Source: Leptospira fluminis
GTDB taxonomy: Bacteria > Spirochaetota > Leptospiria > Leptospirales > Leptospiraceae
DNA: 64,000 bases
Assembly: GCF_004771275.1 (NCBI RefSeq)
Contig: NZ_RQEV01000007.1
Location: 186,001-250,000, forward strand
Direction: 5' to 3'
The notes beneath the pieces are model-generated. The model saw nothing but the letters and a program-made list of their open reading frames with translations, was not told the DNA's origin and ran no database searches. Below are positions 8,088 through 16,775 of the stretch, in pieces. Each line of letters opens with the position of its first letter. Positions within the stretch are counted from its first letter, which is position 1. The position numbers and the translations under genes were made by a program.

Positions 8088-8588
8088 CTAGGCGCCCGAG
8101 TTTTGGCCTCTTTTTAGGAACTCGGAGATCGAATTCTTGTCCTTTTCGAGGGAATGCCTGTGAATTTCCTCGATCACAGTTTCGATCACGCTTCCCATTA
8201 GGAAGACTCCGGAAATCACTTGTACGTCGTAACTGCGCTCTGATTCGCCCGGACCCAACTCCTTGTAGATGGAAAATCCTTTGATCGTTACGATGGAGTC
8301 GTTTCCAGGAGGGGCGATGGTAAATTCGTGGGTGTTCGTGGAAAGGTCGAAGACGGAATTTTCCAACAGGGACGGATCTGAGAGCAAAGTAGCCAGGACT
8401 TTGGGTAAGGAATCCGCCAGTTTTACTTTTCTCTTTTGAAAAACCTTGTTTCCCTCCTTTTTCTCCTCCAAAAGCTCCACATTTTTCAGTTCCGGAAACT
8501 GATCCAGGTACTTGTAACGATCTTCCCTTGCTTTGAGCAGGTCTTGGAGGGGTACGGGGAAGGTTTGCACTACTTTATATTGCTTCAT
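8088..8588 (-). CDS. START-like/DUF2505-type protein
   Basis: 166 residues, soluble, no signal peptide. The order of beta-rich and helical segments (VVQTFPVPLQDLLKAREDRYKYLDQFPELKNVELLEE, then alternating strands, then a long C-terminal helix VIETVIEEIHRHSLEKD) resembles the SRPBCC/START-like fold, closest to DUF2505. Such domains bind lipids or other hydrophobic ligands, but no ligand can be named. ATG start at 8588. It lies alone on the minus strand between the thioredoxin-like gene and alr, with 157 nt of non-coding DNA between it and the alr start. Confidence 0.6.
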   Translation of the reverse strand: MKQYKVVQTFPVPLQDLLKAREDRYKYLDQFPELKNVELLEEKKEGNKVFQKRKVKLADSLPKVLATLLSDPSLLENSVFDLSTNTHEFTIAPPGNDSIVTIKGFSIYKELGPGESERSYDVQVISGVFLMGSVIETVIEEIHRHSLEKDKNSISEFLKRGQNSGA

Positions 8589-8745
8589 CCGGCTATTTCC
8601 TGGGGTGGTTGGTAAGCGTTTTCTCGGGCAGTCTGCGTGTTTTTCCCCCCTCGGGAAACCCTTTTTTTTCCGGGATCGATTCGGAAAAAACTATTGGGAA
8701 GAATCCGGGAGAACTCAATAGTAGGAGAAACGGAAGAGACGACCC

Positions 8746-9879
8746 TTGAACGACAGAACCTGGATCGAACTTTCTCAAAAAGCAGTGACTCAGAACCTGA
8801 ACAGTTTCCGTTCCCTCCTCCGGCCGGAAACTCTTTTAAGCGCAGTCATCAAATCCAACGCATACGGGCACGGACTTTTGGAAATGGCGGAGCTTGCCCT
8901 AAACGGCGGGGCGGATTTGCTCGCGGTCAATTCCCTGGAGGAAGCAAGGAAATTGCGCGAATCGTTTCGTTCGGTGCGCATTCTGATTATGGGAGCCACC
9001 CCCGACCTGGAAAAAAGAAAGGAAGAATTCTCCGATCCGGATTTTTGGACAGTGGTATCCAGGGTGGACGAAGGGAAGTTACTGGCTTCCTGTTTGCCGC
9101 GCCCTAGGATCCACTTAAAAGTGGATACCGGTATGGGGAGACTCGGGACCTCCGGTAGCAGATTGGAATCCACTCTTTCCACCTGGAAAAAAGAAAATCT
9201 CCCTTTGGAGGGAGTAGCGACCCATTTTGCCAGTACGGAAGACGTGATCGAGCAAAGGTATTCCAAGGAGCAAATCCAAAAATTTTCCAAAGCGATCTCC
9301 GAAGCTCGATCGCTCGGTTACGGAGATCTGGTCCGGCATGCATGCGCATCCGCGTCCACCATGCTTTTTCCAGACGCACATTATGATTTGGTCCGGATCG
9401 GGATTTCCCTTTACGGTCTCTGGCCTAGTTTACAAACCAGGTTATCCTTGCATTTGACCGGTAGAACCGAATTCCAACTACAGCCGGTAATGCAATGGAA
9501 AACGAAAATCGTCCATTTACAGGACCTGGATGCGAACACCTACGTCGGCTACGGTTCCACTTATCAAACCAGCGCGCCGACTCGAATCGCCGTGGTCCCG
9601 GTAGGTTATTACGAGGGCTTGGACCGAAAACTTTCCAACAACGGCGTGATGCTGGTAAAAGGAAAAAGGGCAAAAATCCTAGGAAGGATCTGCATGAATA
9701 TGGCGATGCTGGATGTGACTCATATCTCCGATCCTAAAATCGGGGATATCGTCACGATTATAGGAAAGGATGCCGACGAAGAAGTTTCCGCCGACGATCA
9801 CGCCAATTGGACTAATACGATCAATTATGAAACTACTACACGAATCAGCGAATCAGTACCAAAGTACATCGTGGATTAA
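8746..9879 (+). CDS. alr: Alanine racemase
   Basis: 377 residues, normal length. The enzyme interconverts L- and D-alanine for peptidoglycan using PLP. The PLP lysine is K36 in AVIKSNAYGHG, and the catalytic tyrosine of the second subunit site is in VGYGSTYQT. Other matches are LKVDTGMGRLGT and GRICMNMAMLDVT. The C-terminal beta domain is complete and ends with the expected INYETTTRISESVPKYIVD. Start is TTG at 8746 with AGGAG-like sequence upstream. An acyltransferase gene follows 14 nt downstream with its own ribosome-binding site, so co-transcription is likely. Confidence 0.95.
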   Translation: MNDRTWIELSQKAVTQNLNSFRSLLRPETLLSAVIKSNAYGHGLLEMAELALNGGADLLAVNSLEEARKLRESFRSVRILIMGATPDLEKRKEEFSDPDFWTVVSRVDEGKLLASCLPRPRIHLKVDTGMGRLGTSGSRLESTLSTWKKENLPLEGVATHFASTEDVIEQRYSKEQIQKFSKAISEARSLGYGDLVRHACASASTMLFPDAHYDLVRIGISLYGLWPSLQTRLSLHLTGRTEFQLQPVMQWKTKIVHLQDLDANTYVGYGSTYQTSAPTRIAVVPVGYYEGLDRKLSNNGVMLVKGKRAKILGRICMNMAMLDVTHISDPKIGDIVTIIGKDADEEVSADDHANWTNTINYETTTRISESVPKYIVD

Positions 9880-9893
9880 ATAAGGAAAATTTG

Positions 9894-11039
9894 ATGAACT
9901 CCGTTTCCCAAGAAACCGTACCTATCAATCAAGTGCAGCCGGTCCGCACGACCAGATTTTACAATTGGCTGATCGACCTAGTATACAAGATCCGCGGGGT
10001 CGCTTTCGACTCCTTCGAGGAATACTTTCCCGCAGGCAGTTCGGAGGAAAAACTTCACGCGCCCTACCCCTCCGTGCTCATGGCAAACCACGTCTCGGAA
10101 GCCGACATACCGGCACTGGCCGCCGTGTACCGTCATGTTTGGCCCAAGATCAAATTCGCGATTCCTGCCCGGGAGGATATGCTCGGAAAGGGGTTTTTAG
10201 TGAACGAACTGAGACCGAAGGGAATCATGAAGCTGTTCCTGAAGATGGTGGATGCGACCATGTTGATTCCTAAGTTCATGGATTATATCGGCTGCGTCCC
10301 TATAAAACGCCCGTTCCGGGATAATGCGAGGGAACTCCTGAAAAAAGGGGAACTAAGGGATATGGTGGAACAGGAATGGAGTTTTCTTTCCGAAAAAATC
10401 GCCCAGGGACGCACGCTTTTCCTATTTCCGGAAGGGACGTTTAATCATGACGGTTATTTGAATCAGATCAAGAAAGGAATCTATTTCCTCCGATCCAAGT
10501 TCAAAGGACTTCATTTCAATTCCTTTACCTTTACATACGATTATTTCTCGTCCAAAAAGGCCGAGCTTCATATCGGTTACGGAGATCTCTTTCCGATTCC
10601 GGAAGAGGCCGGTGCGGACGAGGTTGCCGGAATCGTCCGCGAAAAACTGGGAAAAGGATACGCGGTCACCACGGGTAATTTGGCCTCCTATTTACTGTTG
10701 AAGTGCGAAGGCAAAGCGAAAGAGAGCAAAACCAAGCTGCTCGGAGCGTTGAAGGCACTCGCGGAGACGATCCGGGCCAAACACCCGGAAATCTATATTT
10801 CCCGGAGATTTTTCGAGGACGGTTTGGCCGCAGCTTTCGATTCCTTTCTGCATAAGTCCAAAGAAAAAGGATATCTGAAACTGGACGGAGAATACGTCGT
10901 CTTTGACGAAAAACTGTTCCATCCTCCTAAAGAAATCCATAATTTAAAGAAAAAGAATCTGATTCTTTATCATAGAAACCAGCTTACGTTCCATTTACCG
11001 AAACTGGAAGCGGCTTGGTCCGGCCTTCAGACCGCTTAA
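9894..11039 (+). CDS. 1-acyl-sn-glycerol-3-phosphate acyltransferase family protein (PlsC-like)
   Basis: 381 residues from the ATG at 9894; a TTG three bases earlier is in frame but AGGA at 9883-9886 is better spaced for the ATG. The acyltransferase box NHVSEAD (NHxxxxD) near residue 62 and FPEGTFNHDG near residue 178 are the conserved blocks of the PlsC family, which acylate lysophosphatidic acid or other lysolipids at the membrane. A C-terminal extension of about 120 residues after the usual domain (from about residue 260, rich in Lys and aromatic residues) is unlike short PlsC and has no family I recognise. Gene order alr-plsC-like-two helical proteins suggests an operon. Confidence 0.85.
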   Translation: MNSVSQETVPINQVQPVRTTRFYNWLIDLVYKIRGVAFDSFEEYFPAGSSEEKLHAPYPSVLMANHVSEADIPALAAVYRHVWPKIKFAIPAREDMLGKGFLVNELRPKGIMKLFLKMVDATMLIPKFMDYIGCVPIKRPFRDNARELLKKGELRDMVEQEWSFLSEKIAQGRTLFLFPEGTFNHDGYLNQIKKGIYFLRSKFKGLHFNSFTFTYDYFSSKKAELHIGYGDLFPIPEEAGADEVAGIVREKLGKGYAVTTGNLASYLLLKCEGKAKESKTKLLGALKALAETIRAKHPEIYISRRFFEDGLAAAFDSFLHKSKEKGYLKLDGEYVVFDEKLFHPPKEIHNLKKKNLILYHRNQLTFHLPKLEAAWSGLQTA

Positions 11040-11049
11040 GGAAAATCGA

Positions 11050-11952
11050 TTGGCATTCAGAATCGGTTTATTTCGATCCAGGAAATCCAGGGTTTCGTCC
11101 TGGTTGACCGAACCCGGAAGGATGGAACGGACTCTGGGACGGAGTCTGTTTTTTCTTTTCGATTCCACTCTCGAGGAACTGTTGCCGGAGAACGTGCGGA
11201 TCTCCCCTTCCGCCATAGGTCTCCTCCGGCTTCCCGAAGAGAAAATCAAGGTACTGTCGGAGGAATTTCCGATCGAAAAGGCTCTTCCCCATTCCTCTCT
11301 GGATGATTTTCTGTCCGAAGAAAGCCGCGAAGCCTTGGTGGAATTGATCGCAGGTACGCAAGCCGCGCCTTCCAAAAATCTAATTTTAGGAATCCTGAAT
11401 TTACCCGAGATACAGGACATCTTATCGCAAGGACTCGAGAAGGTACTCACCGAATTCCATAAAAAGATCAATCCTCTTCACGGAGTCTTTCAGGCTGCGG
11501 GGTTGGAAAAGCAGGTTTCCCAGTTTCTTTCTTCCCTACTCCCTGCGTTTACGGAACGGATCGCGGATTTCGTTTCCTTAGGCGGCGGAGCGGAAGAGGT
11601 GCAATCCGCCCTTCGGAACACCTTGCGCCTACTTTTCAAAACCGCGTTTACGGAAATGGGAAGAGTGGACGGGGGCAAGATCGGTCCTAAAGCGGATCGT
11701 CTCAGAAGGGCGCTGGCTTCCGACCCGAAGATACAAGCCTCTCTGGAAAATTTATACGGTAACGGAAGGGATACTCTGCTGAACCGATACCGTAAGGAAA
11801 CCGTCCGGGAATTCCTAGGACTTTCCGCCACCGAGCTGGAGCTTTGGGTAAGCAAGGTCACTTCGGACGTCGCCCATAATCTGAGAGAAGTTCATAAAAA
11901 ACGAGACCTGACTCCTTTGATCGAGGATATACTGGGAGATATCCTGAATTGA
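11050..11952 (+). CDS. Conserved helical protein of unknown function
   Basis: 300 residues, no signal peptide or membrane segment. The predicted structure is mostly helix, with many Leu/Glu-rich stretches (for example LPEEKIKVLSEEF and LPEIQDILSQGLEKVLTEF). I do not recognise a family. TTG start at 11050, just after the acyltransferase stop, with AAGGAAA seven bases upstream; the stop overlaps the next TTG start by 4 nt (TTGA). It is therefore part of the alr-acyltransferase operon and likely functions with the next, also helical, protein. Leptospira-specific is possible but not testable here. Confidence 0.65.
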   Translation: MAFRIGLFRSRKSRVSSWLTEPGRMERTLGRSLFFLFDSTLEELLPENVRISPSAIGLLRLPEEKIKVLSEEFPIEKALPHSSLDDFLSEESREALVELIAGTQAAPSKNLILGILNLPEIQDILSQGLEKVLTEFHKKINPLHGVFQAAGLEKQVSQFLSSLLPAFTERIADFVSLGGGAEEVQSALRNTLRLLFKTAFTEMGRVDGGKIGPKADRLRRALASDPKIQASLENLYGNGRDTLLNRYRKETVREFLGLSATELELWVSKVTSDVAHNLREVHKKRDLTPLIEDILGDILN

Positions 11953-12701
11953 AAAAGGTGATTTCCACAATCCAAAACGCTTTGGAATACCTAGATAAGT
12001 TAGGTCCTCAAAAGTCGTTTCAATTGTTCCGGAATCTGGGATACGAGGCTCTATTTTCCATTTCCGAAAAGGTGGATCACAAGAAACTACTGTATCTTAG
12101 CCAGCATCTCACGGAAAAGGAAATCGTCTCGTTGATCCAATCCATTTCCGAGCCCATCCTGGTCCAGTTGATCGGGGAATCCGATCCTGCGGATCTGGTC
12201 TTTTTCGTAAAACATCTAGGGTTATCGGAATTAACGATATTGGCTCACGCCCTACCTGCGGAAGACGTGAAACGGATCAACCAGGCGTTAGGTTCCAAGG
12301 TAATCGTCGAGATTCTGCAAGGTTTAGGATCCCGGGAATCCTTGGAATATCTGAACTCGGTCGGGTTAGATCCGTTTTTGGATCTGGCCAAGTCCTTACC
12401 TTCCAAGGATTTTATTCCGTTAGCGAAGGCCTTAAGTCCGGAAGAATGCGCTACTTGGGTCAAAAAGAGAGGGGTAATGGAAATTCCTTTGCTCTTAAAG
12501 GAATTCGGCACTAAGAATGCGCTGCACTTGCTGAAGAAGATCGGCTTTTCCAAGGTTCTTCCTTTACTCGAACTTTTCGGTCTGGAAGAGCTCCTCGCAT
12601 TGGCTACCCTACTTTCCGAAATGAAACTTCCCAGAGGCAAAAAGCCTCTCCAAAAAAAGAAACTCTCTTCCGGAAAGAAAAAAGGCAAAACCAGACGTTA
12701 G
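11949..12701 (+). CDS. Helical repeat protein with Lys-rich tail, unknown function
   Basis: 250 residues. It consists of repeated two-helix units of about 30-36 residues, each beginning with a pattern like L(x)xLG/LP(x)xD (LDKLGPQKSF, LTEKEIVSLIQ, GLSELTILAHALPAEDV, GLGSRESLEYL, SLPSKDFIPLAKALSPEE), and a final Lys-rich, disordered tail (about residues 228-250). The repeats are reminiscent of FliG- or MgtE-N-like superhelices, but I see no conserved functional residue and make no claim of function. TTG start at 11949, overlapping the previous gene by 4 nt. It converges on the next gene, whose stop overlaps its own by 4 nt. Confidence 0.65.
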   Translation: MKKVISTIQNALEYLDKLGPQKSFQLFRNLGYEALFSISEKVDHKKLLYLSQHLTEKEIVSLIQSISEPILVQLIGESDPADLVFFVKHLGLSELTILAHALPAEDVKRINQALGSKVIVEILQGLGSRESLEYLNSVGLDPFLDLAKSLPSKDFIPLAKALSPEECATWVKKRGVMEIPLLLKEFGTKNALHLLKKIGFSKVLPLLELFGLEELLALATLLSEMKLPRGKKPLQKKKLSSGKKKGKTRR

Positions 12702-13366
12702 GGGTCCTCGATATTCTTCTTCGCGGATAGGACCTCGGATCGATTCTTTTCGATATTCTCGATACGTTCCCGGACGATCTTGAGATATTCCGCATTCGTA
12801 TCCGTCGCGATCGGTAAGGATTTTTGAACCGATTCCAAACCGTATTTCAGAATCTCCAGCATATCATCCGAGCGTTTCAACTTCTCGTTCAGATAAAAGC
12901 TCAAATCCTCCTTTAGGACTTCCCTTTTTTCCAGCAGATCACTTTGGATCGAATCGTACCTCGTCTCTTCTTCGCGGCGTTTTGCCGTCTCTTCCGGCGA
13001 GAGCTTTTTCGGTATCATTCGATTGTTCGGAAAACGATCCGCTAGAGGTTTGAATCTTTCGTAAGATTGCTCGAGCAATTTCGCTCTTTCTTCCTCGTTT
13101 CGATCGGATTCCGAGGACGTTCCTGCGGCCGCCGTTTTACCGTCGTGATCGGTTTCCGTTTCCTCCGTCGGTTCCTGGAAGTGAACGAAGTCGGAGGATC
13201 CATCGAAGAGAGAACCTTCTCCGGAAGATACGGTTCGCCGGGAAAGACCTCCTTGTAGAACGGTCTCCTCCTTTTCGGCCTCGGCAGGAATCCAAAAAAA
13301 GCCGAAATAGACGAGAGCGAGAACGAGGAAAGATATCAGAGATAGAAAAAGAATACGGCGATTCAT
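12698..13366 (-). CDS. Membrane-anchored coiled-coil protein, unknown function
   Basis: 222 residues: a basic start, one hydrophobic helix (about residues 5-28, LFLSLISFLVLALVYFGFFW), then an acidic low-complexity linker and a long charged helical region (about residues 85-215) likely to form a coiled coil. Topology suggests a type II protein with its body outside the cytoplasm. ATG start at 13366 overlaps the stop of the histidine kinase by 4 nt (ATGA), so the two are translated together. No known domain; it may be an accessory of the kinase. Confidence 0.65.
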   Translation of the reverse strand: MNRRILFLSLISFLVLALVYFGFFWIPAEAEKEETVLQGGLSRRTVSSGEGSLFDGSSDFVHFQEPTEETETDHDGKTAAAGTSSESDRNEEERAKLLEQSYERFKPLADRFPNNRMIPKKLSPEETAKRREEETRYDSIQSDLLEKREVLKEDLSFYLNEKLKRSDDMLEILKYGLESVQKSLPIATDTNAEYLKIVRERIENIEKNRSEVLSAKKNIEDP

Positions 13367-15672
13367 GAGATATAAAGGGGCAAGACGACCCGAAAGACGC
13401 TCCCGCCCTTAAGATTGGGTTCCACGAAAACCTCGCCGCCGATCTTATTGATCAACACCCTACTGATAGACAATCCCAAACCCGTTCCACCCACGGTTCG
13501 ATTTCTGTGGTCCGGAACTCGGAAAAATCTTTCGAAGATCAATTCCTTGTACTTAGGATCGATTCCCACTCCCGTATCGATGATGCGGAGTTCCGCTTTG
13601 CCGGGAGATATCTTCTGCAGAGTGACCTCCACGTTTCCTTTTTCCGTATATTTGACTGCGTTGACGAATAGATTCGTGACGATCTGGGAAAATTCGAATC
13701 GGACCCCTCTAACCCGAAGTCCCTTGGAAAGATTCGTGACAACTTCCAATCCTTTTTCCACCGCAGGAGGGGAATTGATGTAGAGCACCTCCTCGATCAC
13801 CGTAGCCGGGTCGAAGATTTCGGTCATTTCCTCCGCACTTTGGGCCTCTTTCTTTTCCAATTGCAAAAGATTTTCGATCAGAAAGTTGAGCCTTCTGACG
13901 TTTTTACGGATCACGTCCGCCATTTCCTTTTGCTCTTCGTTCAGAGTGAGGACGGGATCCGAAAGTAGAAGGTCGAAATAACCCTGTATATTCGTCATCG
14001 GAGACCTGAGTTCGTGGGAGATATTGGATATGAACTCGTGCTTGATCCGCTCGGATTCCAAGATAAGCGCGTTGTCGCTTACCTGTATCTGATAAAATCG
14101 CTTCGTCTCCGCGCTGAATCCGGTGACGCTGAGGCCGACCCTGAATTTGGTGCCGTCCTTCAGGATCAGTTGCGTCTCGGGAATAAAAGTCATGTGCTGT
14201 TCTTTGCCTAGAGGAGTCTTGAATTCGCTTTGCTCCAATATATCGGGAAGGATTCTTGCCAGCCTGGTATTTCTGATTTCCGAAGCGAGATACCCCGAGA
14301 TTTCGCGGAATTTGCGGTTGGCATCCACGATCGTCCGAGTGTCGGCGTTAGCGATAATCATCGCATCCGTAGCGAACTCGAACATATAACGATAACGTTC
14401 TTCCGTAGTCTGTCTCTTCAAGTCGCTGATATCCAGACGAGTCTCGAGCAGATAATTGTCCTCCGTGAGTCGTTTGTTTTTCTCCTCCATATCGCGCAAT
14501 TCTTGATTCAAATAATCTAATACGGAATTCACCGCCGATCGAATGAACATGTACGGTCCTGTCGGCACGGAGGTGGTATCTAGGGACAATTCCCTTCTTC
14601 CCGAGAGTAGACTTAACGCCAAGTCCTTCAGCTCGGTGACGATATTCCTGACGGGAGATTTGGATAATTCCTTTGGGTTCTCTCTCCTGAGCGGAGGAAG
14701 AGTCGAGTAATAGTCCAGATGGAGCTCGGTTTTTTTGAACCGGAACGCCGCCGGAAATTTCGGAAACGGATCGTCGGCCACGCTTCGCGCAGCTTCGTCC
14801 AAAAGGTCGGCAGCCTGATCGTTCCTGGAAAACGTTTTGCGATAGATATCCACCACGAAACGGACGTCTTCCAGAGAAGGAGCTCCGGAAAGGATCTTGC
14901 CGAGCTCGGGCATCGAACGCGTGTAGAAGCCGTCCAATTCCGGCGGTTTCCAGGGACAAGGACCTACCCAATCCGAAACGTAGGAATCTCCTTCATAGGC
15001 CACATGGTTCGCCAAATCCTCCATGGCTTTCCGGATCGCACGGGATACGGAATTGGCCTCTTCCGGAAATTTAGAAGCGAACCTTCCCGTAAAAACCAAC
15101 ATGTTAGTCGGGAGATAGTAAGGCGGGATCTCGTTTGCTACCGTGAGACAATATCCTTTTTCCCCCAAGAAGGGGATTTCCTGCAAGGAAGCCGCGACTC
15201 CGAGGCATTCCGCTCGTATAAATTCGTTCACCAAGAGAGTCGGCCGGGTAACTATGTAAGGGACCGGCTTCCTTCTATGGTAGTTTTCCGAGCGGAAAAA
15301 TTCCTCAGAAATGAATCGATCCAGCGAGAGAGGATGAAGTATGGGAAGAAAGCTATGATAGGAATCCCGGATCGCTTCCGCTTCCATGTAGGAAGCGGAG
15401 TAAAATCCATGGACCAGGGAGGAAAGGATCGCTCCCCGACAAAACGTCCAACTAGGGGAGGTCCTACGTAATTGCTGGTCCAGCCAAGCGGTAAAAGGAA
15501 CTTCCCCTCCCTCGGCCCTTCCTTCGCGGAGATGAGCAAAGACAGCCTCGTAACTTTTCAGTACCCGGACTCGGACCTTTACCCCTTCCTCCTCAAAATA
15601 TCCCCTGCTAAAAGCCAGAAAGACGGGAAAGGCAGTCAACCTCGGCGTAGTGACGATTTCGATTTCAATCAC
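13363..15672 (-). CDS. Sensor histidine kinase with N-terminal substrate-binding-protein-like domain and PAS
   Basis: 769 residues. Residues about 1-330 resemble an NMT1/THI5 or CmpA-type solute-binding protein (FLAFSRGYFEEEGVKV, then LREGRAEGGEVPFTAWLDQ, later LPTNMLVFTGRFA), yet there is no signal peptide or membrane helix, so ligand sensing is likely cytoplasmic. A helical linker leads to a PAS domain (about 405-520, FATDAMIIANADTRTIVDAN), then HisKA with HEFISNISHELRSPMTNI (phospho-His in SHELR) and an HATPase with the N box, and GVGIDP plus GTGLGLSIS. GTG start at 15672. It is followed by a coiled-coil membrane gene with a 4-nt overlap. No response regulator is adjacent. Confidence 0.85.
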   Translation of the reverse strand: MIEIEIVTTPRLTAFPVFLAFSRGYFEEEGVKVRVRVLKSYEAVFAHLREGRAEGGEVPFTAWLDQQLRRTSPSWTFCRGAILSSLVHGFYSASYMEAEAIRDSYHSFLPILHPLSLDRFISEEFFRSENYHRRKPVPYIVTRPTLLVNEFIRAECLGVAASLQEIPFLGEKGYCLTVANEIPPYYLPTNMLVFTGRFASKFPEEANSVSRAIRKAMEDLANHVAYEGDSYVSDWVGPCPWKPPELDGFYTRSMPELGKILSGAPSLEDVRFVVDIYRKTFSRNDQAADLLDEAARSVADDPFPKFPAAFRFKKTELHLDYYSTLPPLRRENPKELSKSPVRNIVTELKDLALSLLSGRRELSLDTTSVPTGPYMFIRSAVNSVLDYLNQELRDMEEKNKRLTEDNYLLETRLDISDLKRQTTEERYRYMFEFATDAMIIANADTRTIVDANRKFREISGYLASEIRNTRLARILPDILEQSEFKTPLGKEQHMTFIPETQLILKDGTKFRVGLSVTGFSAETKRFYQIQVSDNALILESERIKHEFISNISHELRSPMTNIQGYFDLLLSDPVLTLNEEQKEMADVIRKNVRRLNFLIENLLQLEKKEAQSAEEMTEIFDPATVIEEVLYINSPPAVEKGLEVVTNLSKGLRVRGVRFEFSQIVTNLFVNAVKYTEKGNVEVTLQKISPGKAELRIIDTGVGIDPKYKELIFERFFRVPDHRNRTVGGTGLGLSISRVLINKIGGEVFVEPNLKGGSVFRVVLPLYIS

Positions 15673-15819
15673 CGGCCTATCCTTCCATCTATTCTTCTTT
15701 TTTCAACAATCCCTTTTGTTCCGAACCACAAAAGACCCAAAAAAGGCTTCAGAAGTCCCCAAAATCCGCCGAGAGACATAATAACTGTGGGCCCGACCAG
15801 TCGTCCCAGGGAGGTTCGA

Positions 15820-16401
15820 ATGAAACTTACGGATTTACCCGCCTTCCAAACCATTCTAGGTAGAATTGAGGAAATCAGATCCATCTCGGAAAAGTTCTCT
15901 CCCCGAGAGACGACTTCCAAACCGGAACGGGAAAACAAGTCCGAGGTATCGGAAAGTTTTTCGGAACTGCTGGATCGCCAAAAGCCTGCGGCGACAGCCC
16001 GGGAAAATCTGAAAGAGGATTGGGAAAATCTAGGGCTTTCCGGTTTTATCCGGCAACAAGCCGAAATCAACGGGTTGGATCCGAACTTGGTGCGGTCCGT
16101 GATCCGTGCCGAATCCGGTTTTAAGAAGGACGCGGTTTCCTCCAAGGGAGCGCAGGGACTGATGCAATTGATGCCGAGCACGGCCGAACTCCTAGGTGTG
16201 GAAGACCCTCTCGATCCCGCCGAAAATATCGCGGGCGGAACGAAATTTTTGGGGGATCTGGTGCGGAAATTCGGAAACACCGATCTCGCATTGGCCGCTT
16301 ACAATGCGGGACCGGGCGCCGTGGAAAAATACAAAGGAATCCCTCCTTATCGGGAGACCAAGGATTACGTCAAAAAAGTGAATCGTTACTGGAAAGGCTG
16401 A
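15820..16401 (+). CDS. Lytic transglycosylase (SLT domain)
   Basis: 193 residues from the ATG at 15820, preceded by CAGGGAGG about six bases away; longer versions in the same frame start in the antisense of the kinase and are less likely. The C-terminal 115 residues are a goose-type/SLT transglycosylase domain: QAEINGLDPNLVRSVIRAES with the catalytic Glu, GAQGLMQLMPSTAELLG, NIAGGTKFLGDL and ALAAYNAGPGAVEKY. It should cleave the glycan strand of peptidoglycan, forming 1,6-anhydroMurNAc ends. No signal peptide is visible, a point shared by flagellar and secretion-linked SLT enzymes, which may reach the periplasm another way. Confidence 0.9.
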   Translation: MKLTDLPAFQTILGRIEEIRSISEKFSPRETTSKPERENKSEVSESFSELLDRQKPAATARENLKEDWENLGLSGFIRQQAEINGLDPNLVRSVIRAESGFKKDAVSSKGAQGLMQLMPSTAELLGVEDPLDPAENIAGGTKFLGDLVRKFGNTDLALAAYNAGPGAVEKYKGIPPYRETKDYVKKVNRYWKG

Positions 16402-16433
16402 ATCCGAGTTTTAGACGATCTACCTTAAGACAC

Positions 16434-16775
16434 TCAATAGTATTTTTTCATCTCCTGGAAAAGACAGGAAGTGAGATGAGTGCAGGAACTCATCTTCTCC
16501 GGAACCAAGCATACCTGCATTTTATCGAAATGCTTTCTGCAACCCCTGAGACAGGAATTCTCCATTTTGTACAGCTGGTCCTCGGTGGCCAAAGGTACGG
16601 CATCCTTCGTACACTTTGTTAGAGAATCACAATATTCTAAACAAATTTCCTTTCCTTCCCATTCTCCCGTTCCGGAGGTTCCGGGGAGCTTCGCGTACTT
16701 TATCGCGATAAACACTCCCACGACGGCGCCTAGAATCAAAATCGGAAGATACCGAAACAATTTAGCGGAGATCAT
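16434..16775 (-). CDS. Membrane-anchored Cys-rich protein (Leptospira-type)
   Basis: 113 residues from the ATG at 16775, which overlaps the stop of the upstream glycosyltransferase gene (ATGA), fixing this start over longer in-frame ones. A hydrophobic helix lies at about residues 5-27. The following domain has eight cysteines in a regular pattern, CxxxCxxxxxC, then CxxxC, C, C and C, likely forming disulphides in the periplasm. It is similar in style to small Leptospira Cys-rich families whose function is unknown. The overlap suggests co-translation with the glycosyltransferase. Confidence 0.75.
   Translation of the reverse strand: MISAKLFRYLPILILGAVVGVFIAIKYAKLPGTSGTGEWEGKEICLEYCDSLTKCTKDAVPLATEDQLYKMENSCLRGCRKHFDKMQVCLVPEKMSSCTHLTSCLFQEMKKYY

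Noticed and set aside
15472..15819. Upstream extension of the lytic transglycosylase
   Set aside because: Starts within the antisense of the kinase; ribosome-binding site and natural N-terminus support the ATG at 15820.
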